DNA of 64,000 nucleotides, from the NCBI RefSeq assembly GCF_007859325.1, contig NZ_VOHK01000003.1, positions 124,001-188,000 on the forward strand. Reading direction: 5' to 3'. This document shows positions 1 through 8,470 of the stretch, in pieces. This DNA comes from Luteimonas marina (lineage in GTDB: Bacteria > Pseudomonadota > Gammaproteobacteria > Xanthomonadales > Xanthomonadaceae). The notes beneath the pieces are model-generated. The model made no database searches, was not told the origin of the DNA, and saw nothing but the letters and a program-made list of their open reading frames with translations. How positions within the stretch are numbered: position 1 is the first letter of the stretch; every line of letters begins with the position of its first letter. Both the position numbers and the translations under genes were made by a program.

Positions 1-1
1 G

Positions 2-958
2 GGACACGACCACGACCACGCCAGCGCCGCCAGCATCCGCCACGAGAAGCCGCTGTGGTGGGCGCTGGCGCTGATCGTGGCGTTCATGGGGGTCGAGGTG
101 GTGGCCGCGTTCGCGACCAACAGCCTCGCGCTGCTGTCCGACGCCGCGCACATGGCCACCGACGCGCTCGCGCTCGGCATCGCCCTGGTCGCGGTGCGCC
201 TGAGCCGGCGTCCGCCGGACGCACGCCGCAGCTTCGGCTACGTCCGCACCGAGGCGATGGGCGCGATGCTCAACGGCCTGCTGCTGTTCGCGCTGGCCGG
301 CTACATCCTGTGGGAGTCGGTGCACCGCTTCCTGGTGCCGCCGCCGGTCGCCTCGCTCGGCATGCTCGTCGTCGGTGTCACCGGGCTCGCGGTGAACCTG
401 GTCGCGATGCAGTTGCTGAAGGCCGGCAGCGGCGAGAGCCTGAACGTGAAGGGCGCCTACCTCGAAGTCTGGGCCGACATGCTCGGCTCGGTCGGCGTGA
501 TCGTCGGCGCGCTGGTGATCCATTTCACCGGCTGGCGGCTGGCCGACCCGATCATCGCCGTCGCGATCGGGCTGTGGGTGCTGCCGCGCGCGTGGACGCT
601 GATGCGCCAGGCCGGCAACGTGCTGATGATGGGCGTGCCCGACGGCATCGACCTGGCCGAGGTGCGCGCGGCACTGGCCGGCCTGCCGGGCGTGTCGGAC
701 GTGCACGACCTGCACGTGTGGGCGCTGGCGTCGAGCCGGTCGGCGATGACCGCGCACCTGGTGGTCGACGACAGCGTCGACGACCGCGCGCTGCGCCACG
801 TCGCGGTCGAACTGCTGGCGCAGCGCTTCGGCATCGGCCACGCCACCCTGCAGGTCGAGCGCGGCGACTGCCACGGGCCCGACTGCGGCAACGGCCGGAC
901 CGGGGCGCACGAGCACGCCCACGACCATGATCATGACCACGCCCGCCATCGCCACTGA
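2..958 (+). CDS. czcD: Cation diffusion facilitator, CzcD-like (5' truncated by window)
   Basis: Inner-membrane metal/proton antiporter of the cation diffusion facilitator family, expected to export Zn, Co or Cd. The frame is already open at base 2, so the N-terminus lies outside the window; the first visible residues are GHDHDHA, a His/Asp-rich cytoplasmic tail. Seen: SDAAHMATD supplies the HxxxD metal site of TM2. In TM5 the segment YLEVWADMLGSVG has Glu where many family members have His, as in Cupriavidus CzcD, which argues for the CzcD branch. The C-terminal domain carries HDLHVWAL and ends in a His-rich tail (HEHAHDHDHDHARHRH). Its metal is not readable from sequence. The next gene, gcvT, starts 73 bp downstream and looks independent. 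Confidence 0.9.
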   Translation, partial: GHDHDHASAASIRHEKPLWWALALIVAFMGVEVVAAFATNSLALLSDAAHMATDALALGIALVAVRLSRRPPDARRSFGYVRTEAMGAMLNGLLLFALAGYILWESVHRFLVPPPVASLGMLVVGVTGLAVNLVAMQLLKAGSGESLNVKGAYLEVWADMLGSVGVIVGALVIHFTGWRLADPIIAVAIGLWVLPRAWTLMRQAGNVLMMGVPDGIDLAEVRAALAGLPGVSDVHDLHVWALASSRSAMTAHLVVDDSVDDRALRHVAVELLAQRFGIGHATLQVERGDCHGPDCGNGRTGAHEHAHDHDHDHARHRH

Positions 959-1031
959 GCGGCCCGTGCGCGCGGGCCCTTCGCCGGGCGATCTGGGATA
1001 ATCACGGCCTTTCGCATACGGGCCGCGCACC

Positions 1032-2126
1032 ATGACCAGCAAGACCATCCTCAACGACAGCCACCGCGCGCTCGGCGCCAAGATGGTCGACTTCGGCGGC
1101 TGGGACATGCCCATCCACTATGGCTCGCAGATCGAGGAGCACCACCAGGTGCGCCGCGACGCCGGCATGTTCGACGTCAGCCACATGACCGTGGTCGACC
1201 TGCACGGTGCGCAGGTGCGCGCGTTCCTGCGCCGGCTGGTCGCCAACTCGGTCGACAAGCTGCAGAAGCCGGGCAAGGCCCTGTACACCTGCATGCTGAA
1301 CGCGCAGGGCGGGGTGATCGACGACCTGATCATCTATTTCCAGCGCGAGGACTGGTTCCGGCTCGTGGTCAACGCCGCCACCCGCGACAAGGACCTGGCG
1401 TGGATCACCGCGCAGGCGGCGCCGTTCGGCGTCGAGGTCCGGGAACGTCCGGAGCTGTCGATGATCGCGGTGCAGGGTCCGACCGCGCGCGAGCGCGTGC
1501 TCGGCCTGCTCGACGAGGCCCAGGCCGCGGCCGTCGGCAAGCTCGGCAAGTTCGCCGCCGCCGACCTTCCCGGCACGCGCTTCGGCGACCTGTTCGTGGC
1601 CCGCACCGGCTACACCGGCGAGGACGGCTTCGAGGTGGTCGTGCCGGAAGGCAACGCGGTGGCGCTGTGGGAAGCGCTGCTCGCCGCCGGGGTGAAACCG
1701 GCCGGCCTCGGCGCGCGCGACACCCTGCGCCTGGAGGCGGGCATGAACCTCTACGGCCAGGACATGGATGACACCGTGACCCCGTACGAAGCCGCGCTCG
1801 GCTGGACCGTCGCCCTCGACGAGGGACGCGACTTCACCGGCCGTGAGGTCCTGGAGCGGCACAAGCGCGACGGCGCGCCGCGGCAGATGATCGGCATGGT
1901 GATGGACGAGAAGGGCGTGCTGCGCCACGGCCAGAAGGTGCTCACCGCGCAGGGTGAGGGCGAGATCCTGTCGGGCACCTTCTCGCCCACGCTGGGCAAG
2001 GCGATCGCGTTCGCGCGGGTGCCGGCGGGCGACGTGTCGAGCGGCGTGCGCGTCGACATCCGCGGCAGGGAAGTGCCGGTGCGCGTGGTGAAATTCCCCT
2101 TCGTCCGGGACGGCAAGGCGCAGTAG
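1032..2126 (+). CDS. gcvT: Aminomethyltransferase, glycine cleavage T-protein
   Basis: T-protein of the glycine cleavage system: it takes the aminomethyl group from lipoyl-GcvH and transfers the methylene to tetrahydrofolate, releasing ammonia. The 364-residue length is normal. Seen: N-terminal [10 protein letters not shown] and MFDVSHM, then [10 protein letters not shown] and [19 protein letters not shown], all hallmarks of the GcvT fold. ATG at 1032 follows a short leader holding a possible -10 element (GATAAT near 1000). The 73-bp leader is too short for a tandem glycine riboswitch and I see none. gcvH follows 96 bp later on the same strand; gcvP is not in the window. Confidence 0.97.
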   Translation: MTSKTILNDSHRALGAKMVDFGGWDMPIHYGSQIEEHHQVRRDAGMFDVSHMTVVDLHGAQVRAFLRRLVANSVDKLQKPGKALYTCMLNAQGGVIDDLIIYFQREDWFRLVVNAATRDKDLAWITAQAAPFGVEVRERPELSMIAVQGPTARERVLGLLDEAQAAAVGKLGKFAAADLPGTRFGDLFVARTGYTGEDGFEVVVPEGNAVALWEALLAAGVKPAGLGARDTLRLEAGMNLYGQDMDDTVTPYEAALGWTVALDEGRDFTGREVLERHKRDGAPRQMIGMVMDEKGVLRHGQKVLTAQGEGEILSGTFSPTLGKAIAFARVPAGDVSSGVRVDIRGREVPVRVVKFPFVRDGKAQ

Positions 2127-2222
2127 CGCCGGACTTCCCGACCGATGGCGCTTGCGGTGGCGCCACCGGGCTTCGCTACACTAGCCGCACCTTCCCCAGA
2201 ACCCGCACGACCGGAGTCCACG

Positions 2223-2618
2223 ATGAGCGAGATCCCTGGCGACCTGAAGTTCATGAAGTCACACGAATGGGCCCGTGTCGAAGGCGACGGCAAGGTCACC
2301 ATCGGCATTTCCGACCACGCCCAGGGCCTGCTCGGCGACCTGGTCTACGTCGAGCTGCCGGCGGTCGGCGACAGCGTCGATGCCGGCAACGCCTGCGCCG
2401 TGGTCGAGTCGGTCAAGGCCGCGTCCGACGTCTACGCGCCGGTGTCGGGCACCGTCACCGCGGTCAACTCCGCGCTGGCCGACAAGCCCGAGACGATCAA
2501 CGAGGACGCCTACGGCGAAGGCTGGCTGTTCGTGGTCGAGGCCAGCGAACCCGACCAGCTCAACGACCTGCTTGGCCCGGACGACTACGCCGAGCTGCTC
2601 GAGGAAGACGACCACTGA
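2223..2618 (+). CDS. gcvH: Glycine cleavage system H-protein
   Basis: Lipoylated carrier that shuttles the aminomethyl intermediate between the P, T and L proteins. I start it at the ATG at 2223 ([19 protein letters not shown]), giving 131 residues, the usual length; an in-frame upstream ATG at 2145 would add an unrelated, poorly conserved leader. Seen: the lipoyl attachment motif [17 protein letters not shown] with its central Lys, and a C-terminal GEGWLFVVE typical of the family. It lies 96 bp after gcvT. A TACACT hexamer near 2174 could be a separate -10 element, so it may be transcribed both with gcvT and alone. Confidence 0.97.
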   Translation: MSEIPGDLKFMKSHEWARVEGDGKVTIGISDHAQGLLGDLVYVELPAVGDSVDAGNACAVVESVKAASDVYAPVSGTVTAVNSALADKPETINEDAYGEGWLFVVEASEPDQLNDLLGPDDYAELLEEDDH

Positions 2619-2630
2619 GTCGTCCCGCGA

Positions 2631-2651
2631 CGGATGCGCCTGGCGCATCCG
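2631..2651 (+). terminator. GC-rich hairpin after gcvH
   Basis: A 9-bp perfect stem (CGGATGCGC with its complement) closes a 3-nt loop 12 bp after the gcvH stop. No U-tract follows, so it may act as an mRNA 3' stabiliser or a weak terminator. Confidence 0.35.
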
Positions 2652-3148
2652 CCGCGACCATCGCGCGGACGGAGCATCGGGCGCCGTCCGCAAGCGTCGC
2701 CGCCACCCGCGACGCACGCCGTCCCGACCCTTCCCCTGCACCGCACGCGCTTCGACTTTCGTCGCGCCGCATCACCCTGCGCGCGTCTTCCGCGCGCGTC
2801 GAAGAGGCCGGTGGGCGCCGCCGCCGCGGTCGAAAAGTTTGCGCAGTTTTCGCGCAAACGGGTTTGTGCGGCGCGAAATCCGAAGTCCGTCCGGCATTCT
2901 TTTTCCGGGGTCCGGATCGCCTGCGCGCGCGCGCGACGCGCGTCGTCCAACGCGAAGCGTTGGCGCCGCGCGCGTTCGCAATCGCAGTTGGATTCTTGAA
3001 AACACACTTGTTTTCCGCGCTTTCGTTCGCGGTGCGTGCACGCCATCGACGTTCGTTGCGAACGATCGTCGCGATCGTGCGCGCGGCGAAGCCGGATCGG
3101 ACCGGCGACGCCGCCGCCGGCGACCTGAAGGAATTTCGGCGCGGGGTG
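2652..3148. other. Gene-free stretch before the H1-like gene
   Basis: I find no reading frame here with protein-like composition; open frames on both strands give Arg-rich or Ser-rich low-quality translations. Runs of alternating GC (GCGCGCGCGC near 2930) and several small perfect palindromes stand out: GTTTGCGC at 2837-2844 pairs with 2852-2859, and CCAACGC at 2947-2953 pairs with 2957-2963. Together with the following leader, nearly 900 bp lack a protein gene, long for this compact region. Confidence 0.5.
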
Positions 3149-3177
3149 TTGACAGTTGAAAAAACCGTGATTAGGTT
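3149..3177 (+). promoter_or_regulatory. Strong sigma-70-type promoter
   Basis: A perfect -35 box TTGACA (3149-3154), a 17-bp spacer and a -10 box TAGGTT (3172-3177) are visible in an AT-richer patch. Expected transcription start is near 3184. This is 330 bp upstream of the next start codon, so it drives either a long leader or a separate RNA. Confidence 0.65.
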
Positions 3178-3183
3178 TCGCCC

Positions 3184-3357
3184 AACAGACGTTGCCGCAG
3201 AAGCGAGTGAGTCAGCAAACAGCAAAAACGCGCAGCATAAAAAAGACCTCCGCCCCGAACTTCTACAAGGTGGATGCAGGCACCGTCTCCGCTGCGAAAA
3301 CAAGAACCCATCATTCCGGACACCTGCGCCGCCCCGAGCCGCAGGTGTTTTCGTCTT
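3184..3357 (+). ncRNA. Candidate small RNA or attenuated leader (~170 nt)
   Basis: The segment runs from the predicted start of the 3149 promoter to a terminator-like hairpin, giving an RNA of about 170 nt. The 5' half is A-rich and unstructured (a run of six A at 3239-3244), the 3' end strongly structured. It lacks convincing coding potential; short open frames through it give no recognisable protein. It does not resemble 6S RNA or another family I can recall. The alternative is a 5' leader of the H1-like gene with premature termination. Boundaries are inferred. Confidence 0.35.
3320..3351 (+). terminator. Intrinsic terminator-like hairpin of the candidate RNA
   Basis: ACACCTGCG (3320-3328) pairs perfectly with CGCAGGTGT (3340-3348) around an 11-nt loop and is followed by T residues to 3351, then a second short T-rich stretch. 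Good stem, modest U-tract. Confidence 0.55.
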
Positions 3358-3508
3358 ACCGGGACCGCGAACCCCCGATCGCGGCATCCCTGCCGAATCC
3401 GTTCCGGCGCGCCTGTCGCGCTGGCGGTTGTGCGCGGGTCCGATACCCGCGCGCTGCTTGAGTACTGGGCAGTAGTAGAGCAAGTCAACTGACGAGGAGA
3501 GCCATCCC

Positions 3509-3931
3509 ATGGCCGCGAAGAAAGCTGCAAAGAAGAAGGTCGCCAAGAAGGCTGCCAAGAAACCCGCGAAGAAGGCGGTGAAGAAGGCAACCAAGAAGGT
3601 CGCGAAGAAGAAGGTAGCGAAGAAGGCTGCCAAGAAGGTCGCGAAGAAGAAGGTCGCCAAGAAGGCTGCCAAGAAGAAGGTAGCGAAGAAGGCTGCCAAG
3701 AAGACCGCGAAGAAGGCTGCCAAGAAGAAGGTAGCGAAGAAGAAGGTCGCCAAGAAGGCTGCCAAGAAGAAGGTAGCGAAGAAGAAGCCTGCCAAGAAGG
3801 CCGCCAAGAAGGCGACCAAGAAGGCTGCGAAGAAGAAGGCGGCCAAGAAGCCCGCCCGGAAAGCCGCAAAAAAAAAGGCTAAAAAAGCCAGGGCTGTGAC
3901 ACTGCCTCCAGTGCCGACGCCCCTGATCTGA
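3509..3931 (+). CDS. Histone H1-like Lys/Ala-rich repetitive protein
   Basis: A 140-residue protein made almost entirely of Lys, Ala and Val in repeats such as KKVAKKAAKK, with Pro and Thr sprinkled in; only the last dozen residues (ARAVTLPPVPTPLI) are ordinary. This matches the 'histone H1-like repetitive region' proteins of xanthomonads, which resemble the basic tail of eukaryotic H1 and are expected to bind DNA without sequence specificity and compact the nucleoid. ATG at 3509 follows a good ribosome site (GAGGAGAG). The DNA is itself repetitive (units built from AAGAAGGTAGCGAAGAAGGC variants), so repeat number may vary between strains and the assembled length may be unreliable. A strong terminator follows 24 bp after the stop. 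Confidence 0.9.
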   Translation: MAAKKAAKKKVAKKAAKKPAKKAVKKATKKVAKKKVAKKAAKKVAKKKVAKKAAKKKVAKKAAKKTAKKAAKKKVAKKKVAKKAAKKKVAKKKPAKKAAKKATKKAAKKKAAKKPARKAAKKKAKKARAVTLPPVPTPLI

Positions 3932-3955
3932 AAACCCGATTAGCCGTAACCGAAG

Positions 3956-3996
3956 CTCCTTCTCCGCGTGCCCAGGCGGAGAGGGAGTCTTTTTTT
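3956..3996 (+). terminator. Intrinsic terminator after the H1-like gene
   Basis: A 12-bp stem (3956-3967 with 3976-3987, CTCCTTCTCCGC and its near-perfect complement) with an 8-nt loop is followed by TCT and a run of T to 3996. Confidence 0.85.
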
Positions 3997-4103
3997 GGGG
4001 GCTTCGCGCAAGCGAGGGGGCGAAGCGATCCCGCATGCAGCTGCAGCCGGACCGGGTCAGCGAAACTCCGCCCCTGCGTTCCGGAGGAGAACTCCCGAGA
4101 ACT

Positions 4104-4177
4104 GTCATTTCGACCGCAGGGAGAAATCTTCCTTCCCCTGCGCCGGAGACGGGATTTCTCCCTGCGGTCGAAATGAC
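4104..4177. repeat. Intergenic inverted repeat, family A copy 1
   Basis: Two 25-bp arms (4104-4128 and 4153-4177), perfect inverted copies beginning GTCATTTCGACCGCAGGG, flank a 24-bp centre. A second copy sits at 35642-35714. This one lies between the converging H1-like and serine-hydrolase genes and could fold in transcripts from either side. REP/MITE-like; no coding capacity. Confidence 0.85.
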
Positions 4178-4266
4178 AGCTTTTTTCCCCGGGGTGTTCC
4201 CCCGCTACCCAGTCATCGTGCGAGACGTGGCAGGTCGCGGCTGAAGCCGCATCCCGCAGGCGATGC

Positions 4267-5658
4267 CTACTGCGGCCGCGCCTGCGCCCCGCTGGACTGC
4301 GGGCCACCGCTCGCCGGCGCCGTCTGGTCGTCCGACGCGTACAGGCTCTCGAGGTTCGGGTCGACGTCCAGCCAGGGATGTGTCGGCAGCCCGATCGCGC
4401 GGTCGAGGATCGTCGGCAGCAGGCCCGACGGCAGCGCGCTGTTGCTGTTCCAGAGGATCACCACGCCGAGGTCGCGCTCGGGCAGCATCGCCATCAGCCC
4501 GCGATAGCCCTGCACGGCGCCGCCGTGGAAGACCAGGCGGTGGCCGGAATAGTCGTAGATGCGCCAGCCCAGGCCATAGCCCGCGGCATTGAGGCGCTCG
4601 CGCCGCCACGAGGCGCCGCGCATCTCGGCGGGCGTGCCGACGATCGGCGCCTGCAGCGTCGCCAGCAGCGGCGCCGGCAGGACCTCGGTGCGATGGCCGC
4701 CCTGCGCGAGCAGCCACTGCGCCATGTCGTTGATGCTGGCGTTGACGCCGGCCGCCGGCGCGAGCCGGTAGTAGGTCGGCTTGGGCATCAGCGACTTCCA
4801 GCCGGCGCCGGCGCGCACGTGCGGCTTGGCCCAGCGCGCGCTGGCGGTGATGCCGTCGAGGCCGAGGCTGGCGTCGTTCATGCCCAGCGGCTTGAAGATC
4901 CGGCGCGATACCGCCTCGCTGTAGAACTGCCCGCTGGCGGCGAACACCACGTCGCCGACCAGGCTGAAGGCGACGTTCTGGTAGCCGTAGCACTCACCGG
5001 GCGCGCAGGCCATCGGCGCCGCCGCGAAGCGCTGCACCAGCCCGTGGTAGTCGGCGTTGGCCTCGATGTCGCGGTCGTAGGTGTGGTGGCGCAGGCCGAC
5101 GCGATGGCTGAGCACGTCGGCGACCGTCAGCTGCTGCGCGGCGGCGGGGTCGGCGAACTGCAGGCTCGGCATGAAGTCGACCACGCGGCTGTCCCAGCGC
5201 AGCGCGCCCTCGGACACCAGCATGCCGGTCAGCGTGCCGGCGAACGATTTCGACAGCGAGGCCAGGCGGAACACGGTGTGTGCGTCGACCGGCTCGGCGT
5301 GCGAGACGTCGGTGATGCCGTAGCCGCGCGCGCTGAGCACGCGGCCGTCGTGCACGATCGCCATCGCCAGGCCGGGCACGCGCTGGTTGGCGACCAGGTC
5401 CTGCGCCATCGCCTCGAACACGCGCACGTCGAAGCTGGCGGCGAGCGGCCTGCGGGTGATGTCGGCGGGCAGCGGCGCCGGGCGGTCGGACGGGTAGACG
5501 GGCGCGGGCGTCACATCCGCCGCGGTGCCCGCGTCCTTGTGCCAGGCCAACGGAGTCTGGGCAGTGCTCGAAAGCGCGATCGCCGATAGCAAGCCGACCA
5601 GCAGGGCGCGTCCGAGGCGCGTTGCGCGGGGTCGGGGGCGACGGAGGTTTGCTTTCAT
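4267..5658 (-). CDS. Secreted serine hydrolase, class C beta-lactamase/esterase fold
   Basis: A 463-residue exported member of the penicillin-binding/beta-lactamase C family, which includes esterases, D-aminopeptidases and true AmpC enzymes. I start it at 5658 because MKANLRRPRPRATRLG followed by LLVGLLSAIALSSTAQ is a clean signal peptide; longer in-frame starts add only random sequence. Seen: the Ser-x-x-Lys nucleophile motif in RLASLSKSFAG, the Tyr-x-Asn motif in GYQNVAF, and a C-terminal VFHGGAVQGY in the place of the KTG-like motif. Substrate is unknown; a resistance role should not be assumed. It is divergent from lemA, with about 85 bp between the two starts. Confidence 0.88.
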   Translation of the reverse strand: MKANLRRPRPRATRLGRALLVGLLSAIALSSTAQTPLAWHKDAGTAADVTPAPVYPSDRPAPLPADITRRPLAASFDVRVFEAMAQDLVANQRVPGLAMAIVHDGRVLSARGYGITDVSHAEPVDAHTVFRLASLSKSFAGTLTGMLVSEGALRWDSRVVDFMPSLQFADPAAAQQLTVADVLSHRVGLRHHTYDRDIEANADYHGLVQRFAAAPMACAPGECYGYQNVAFSLVGDVVFAASGQFYSEAVSRRIFKPLGMNDASLGLDGITASARWAKPHVRAGAGWKSLMPKPTYYRLAPAAGVNASINDMAQWLLAQGGHRTEVLPAPLLATLQAPIVGTPAEMRGASWRRERLNAAGYGLGWRIYDYSGHRLVFHGGAVQGYRGLMAMLPERDLGVVILWNSNSALPSGLLPTILDRAIGLPTHPWLDVDPNLESLYASDDQTAPASGGPQSSGAQARPQ

Positions 5659-5743
5659 CGGGACTGCCCCCTGCGTATGCTCTCGCTGCAGGCGATCATA
5701 GGCGCCTGTTCCCGGAATTGCATGAACAAGGGGAGGTAGTACG

Positions 5744-6346
5744 GTGAGTGGATTGATTCTGCTGGTAATCCTGATCGGCATCGCGGTGCTGGTCGGCGGC
5801 TGGGCGGTCGGCATCTACAACGGACTGGTGACTGCCCGGAATGCGTTCAAGAACGCGTTCGCGCAGATCGACGTGCAGCTCCAGCGCCGCTTCGACCTGA
5901 TCCCGAACCTGGTGGAGACCGCCAAGGGCTACCTGACGCACGAGCGGCAGACGCTCGAGGCGGTGGTGGCCGCGCGCGGCGCGGCGATCTCGGGGCTGAA
6001 CGCGGCCAAGGCCAGCCCGGGCGATCCGGCGGCGATGGCCGAACTGGGCGCCTCGCAGGGCATGCTGAACGGCGCGCTGGGACGCCTGCTCGTGGTGGTC
6101 GAGGCCTATCCGGACCTCAAGGCCAACCAGAACATGATGCAGCTGACCGAGGAGCTGACCAGCACCGAGAACAAGGTCGCGTTCGCGCGCCAGGCCTACA
6201 ACGACTCGGTGATGGCCTACAACAACAGGCGCGAGGTGTTCCCCTCGAACCTCGTCGCCGGCGTGTTCAACTTCGCCCAGGCCGCGCTGCTCGACATCCC
6301 GGCCGACCGGGCCGAGGTGCGCGAGGCGCCGAAGGTGCAGTTCTGA
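5744..6346 (+). CDS. lemA: LemA family membrane protein
   Basis: A 200-residue LemA protein: one N-terminal membrane helix (LILLVILIGIAVLVGGWAVG) followed by a long helical bundle. Seen: YNGLVTARNAFKNAFAQIDV and RRFDLIPNLVETAKGY, the signature segments, and the usual C-terminal tail ending in KVQF. GTG start at 5744 has a strong ribosome site (GGGGAGG, 7-8 nt upstream). The biochemical role of LemA is unsettled. It is followed by an M48 protease gene, a pairing also common in other bacteria, which suggests a shared membrane quality-control job. The two genes are separated by a 31-bp-arm inverted repeat. Confidence 0.93.
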   Translation: MSGLILLVILIGIAVLVGGWAVGIYNGLVTARNAFKNAFAQIDVQLQRRFDLIPNLVETAKGYLTHERQTLEAVVAARGAAISGLNAAKASPGDPAAMAELGASQGMLNGALGRLLVVVEAYPDLKANQNMMQLTEELTSTENKVAFARQAYNDSVMAYNNRREVFPSNLVAGVFNFAQAALLDIPADRAEVREAPKVQF

Positions 6347-6353
6347 AAGAGCC

Positions 6354-6468
6354 GGGATTCGGGATTGGGGATTGGGGATTCGGAAAAGCGGCAGGTCGCG
6401 CCTGCCGCCGTCCCCCGGCATACGTCGCTCCTGATCTTCCGAATCCCCAATCCCCAATCCCGAATCCC
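6354..6468. repeat. Large perfect inverted repeat, family E
   Basis: Two perfect 31-bp arms (6354-6384 and 6438-6468) built from repeated GGGATT/GATTGGG units flank a 53-bp centre. It sits between lemA and the M48 gene, starting 7 bp after the lemA stop and ending 8 bp before the next ATG, so it must be in the mRNA if the two are cotranscribed. A shorter piece of the same motif family occurs near 12838-12867. Confidence 0.85.
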
Positions 6469-6476
6469 CGCCGTCA

Positions 6477-8363
6477 ATGAACTTCTTCGAACGCCAGGCC
6501 CAGGCGCGCCGCAACACCACGCGGCTGGTGGTCCTGTTCGCACTGGCCGTTGTTGGCATCGTGGTCGCGGTTGACCTGGGCGTGCTGCTGGTGTTCGGCG
6601 GCGAGCCGGTTCTGCTGGCGATGTCGACGCTGCTGGCGCTGGGCGTGATCGGCATCGGCTCGCTGTACCGGGTGGCGTCGCTGCGCGGCGGCGGCGAGCC
6701 GATCGCGCAGCAGATGGGCGGCGTGCCGGTGCCCGAGGACACCACCGACCTGCACCTGCGCCGCCTGCGCAACGTGGTCGAGGAGATGTCGATCGCCTCC
6801 GGCGTGCCGGTGCCGAAGATCTACGTGATGGAGCACGAGGCCGGGATCAACGCCTTCGCCGCAGGCTACTCGCCCTCGGACGCGGTGATCGCGGTGACGC
6901 GCGGCGCGCTCGACCGCCTCAACCGCGACGAGCTGCAGGGCGTGGTCGCGCACGAGTACAGCCACATCCTCAACGGCGACATGCGCCTGAACATCCGCCT
7001 GATCGGCGTGCTGTTCGGCATCCTGATGCTGGGCCTGATCGGGCGCAAGATCCTGCAGCACGGCGGCCGTGTGCGCGGGCGTGGCGCGATGCCGGTGCTG
7101 GTCGGTGCGCTGATCGCGCTGCTGGTGGGCTACGTCGGCCTGTTCTTCGGGCGCATGATCAAGGCCGGCGTCAGCCGCAGCCGCGAAGTGCTGGCGGACG
7201 CGTCGGCGGTGCAGTTCACGCGGCAGACATCGGGGCTGGCCGGCGCGCTGAAGAAGATCGGCGGCCTGCACGACGGCGCGCGCCTGGCCGAACGCGCGGA
7301 CGCCGAGGAAGTCAGCCACATGCTGTTCGGCGACGGCATCGGCCTGCGCGGCCTGTTCTCCACGCACCCGCCGCTGCTGCAGCGGATCCAGGCGCTGGAG
7401 CCTTCGTTCAAGGCCGAGAGCCTGGAGCGGCTGAAGGCGCAGTGGCTGGCGGTGCCGCCGAACGGGCTCGACGAGGACCTGCGGCTCGGCCTGGCCGGGC
7501 CGGAACACGGCGGGCTGCCGCAGGCGTCGTCGCGGCTGGGCATCACGCCGCCGATGGTTGCGGCCCAGGTCGCCGATCCGAAGAACGACGACTATCGCCG
7601 CGCCGATGCGATCGTTTCCACGCTGCCGGGGGTGGTGCGCGCGCTTGCCGCGCAGCGCGACGCCGCCGCGCCGCTGCTGCTCGGCCTGCTGCTCGACGAG
7701 GACTCGGAAATCGCCGACAAGCAGCGCAGCGAGATCGTCGCCCGGCTCGGTGTGCAGGCGGCGTCGGAAGCGCGACGCCTGCGCGACGAGCACCTGCACG
7801 CGCTGCATCCGATGCTGCGGCTGCCGCTGGCCGCGCTGGCCTTCCCGACCCTGCGCCTGCGCCCGCGCCCGGAGCTGGCGACCTTCCTCGACACCGTGCA
7901 CGCGATGGTGCACACCGACGGCCGCGTCTCGCTGTTCGAGTACTGCCTCGGCCGGCTGCTGGAAGTGCAGCTGCGCGAGACGCTGGACCCGTCGCGCTAC
8001 GCCCGCTTCGGCCGGCGCAAGCCCGGCGGCGTGCGCCAGGAGTTCGCCACGTTGCTGGCGGTCGTCGCGCAGGCCGGCAATCCCGCGAATCCCGACGAGG
8101 CCCGCCGCGCCTATCTCGCCGGCATGCAGCGCGTGCTGCCGCGCGACCACCTGCCGTACGCGCCGCCTGCCGAGGGCGTGCTGGCGCTGGATGCGGTGTG
8201 GGGGCCGCTGGACGCGCTCGATCCGCTGGCCAAGCAGGTCGCGGTCGAGGCGATCACCGACGCCGTCTCGCACGACGGCCGCGTCTCCGTCGCCGAGGCC
8301 GAACTGCTGCGCACCATCTGCGGCGTGCTGCACTGTCCGCTGCCGCCGATGCTGGAGCGCTGA
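6477..8363 (+). CDS. M48 family zinc metalloprotease with long C-terminal extension
   Basis: Membrane-anchored M48 (HtpX/Ste24-like) protease of 628 residues. Two hydrophobic helices lie at about residues 17-62; HEYSH at 159-163 is the zinc-binding HExxH motif, and SRSREVLADAS further on should give the third ligand. Two more hydrophobic segments (about 173-220) follow. Beyond residue 300 it has an extension of over 300 residues, longer than HtpX (about 290 total), with two internal DGRVS motifs (DGRVSLFE and DGRVSVAE) that look like a duplicated helical, TerB-like module; that reading is my inference. The ATG at 6477 comes directly after the family E repeat, with no clear ribosome site. Confidence 0.9.
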   Translation: MNFFERQAQARRNTTRLVVLFALAVVGIVVAVDLGVLLVFGGEPVLLAMSTLLALGVIGIGSLYRVASLRGGGEPIAQQMGGVPVPEDTTDLHLRRLRNVVEEMSIASGVPVPKIYVMEHEAGINAFAAGYSPSDAVIAVTRGALDRLNRDELQGVVAHEYSHILNGDMRLNIRLIGVLFGILMLGLIGRKILQHGGRVRGRGAMPVLVGALIALLVGYVGLFFGRMIKAGVSRSREVLADASAVQFTRQTSGLAGALKKIGGLHDGARLAERADAEEVSHMLFGDGIGLRGLFSTHPPLLQRIQALEPSFKAESLERLKAQWLAVPPNGLDEDLRLGLAGPEHGGLPQASSRLGITPPMVAAQVADPKNDDYRRADAIVSTLPGVVRALAAQRDAAAPLLLGLLLDEDSEIADKQRSEIVARLGVQAASEARRLRDEHLHALHPMLRLPLAALAFPTLRLRPRPELATFLDTVHAMVHTDGRVSLFEYCLGRLLEVQLRETLDPSRYARFGRRKPGGVRQEFATLLAVVAQAGNPANPDEARRAYLAGMQRVLPRDHLPYAPPAEGVLALDAVWGPLDALDPLAKQVAVEAITDAVSHDGRVSVAEAELLRTICGVLHCPLPPMLER

Positions 8364-8375
8364 TCGATACAGGAC

Positions 8376-8459
8376 GTCATCCCGGCGAAAGCCGGGATCC
8401 ATCTTGCCGTTGCCCTGAGGGCACAAAGCCAAATGGATCCCGGCTTTCGCCGGGATGAC
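8376..8459. repeat. Intergenic inverted repeat, family B copy 1
   Basis: Inverted repeat with arms of the form GTCATCCCGGCGAAAGCCGG, each containing its own smaller hairpin (CCGGCGAAAGCCGG). It fills the space between the M48 protease gene and the converging GMC oxidoreductase gene. Related copies are at 12702, 24790 and 30997. Confidence 0.85.
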
Positions 8460-8470
8460 AGGTCGGAGGG

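Noticed and set aside
959..1031. Glycine riboswitch before gcvT
   Set aside because: The leader is only 73 bp and shows none of the paired aptamer pattern.
3184..3357. 6S RNA
   Set aside because: Length fits but there is no central bubble or closing-stem symmetry; 6S is expected elsewhere in such genomes.
2260..3475. Long open frames over and after gcvH on both strands
   Set aside because: Arg-, Ser- and Ala-rich shadows typical of high-GC DNA; no domain-like pattern, and they overlap the clear gcvH frame.
4267..5658. AmpC-type antibiotic resistance gene
   Set aside because: Only the general fold is supported; the family is mostly esterases and peptidases and no AmpR regulator is adjacent.
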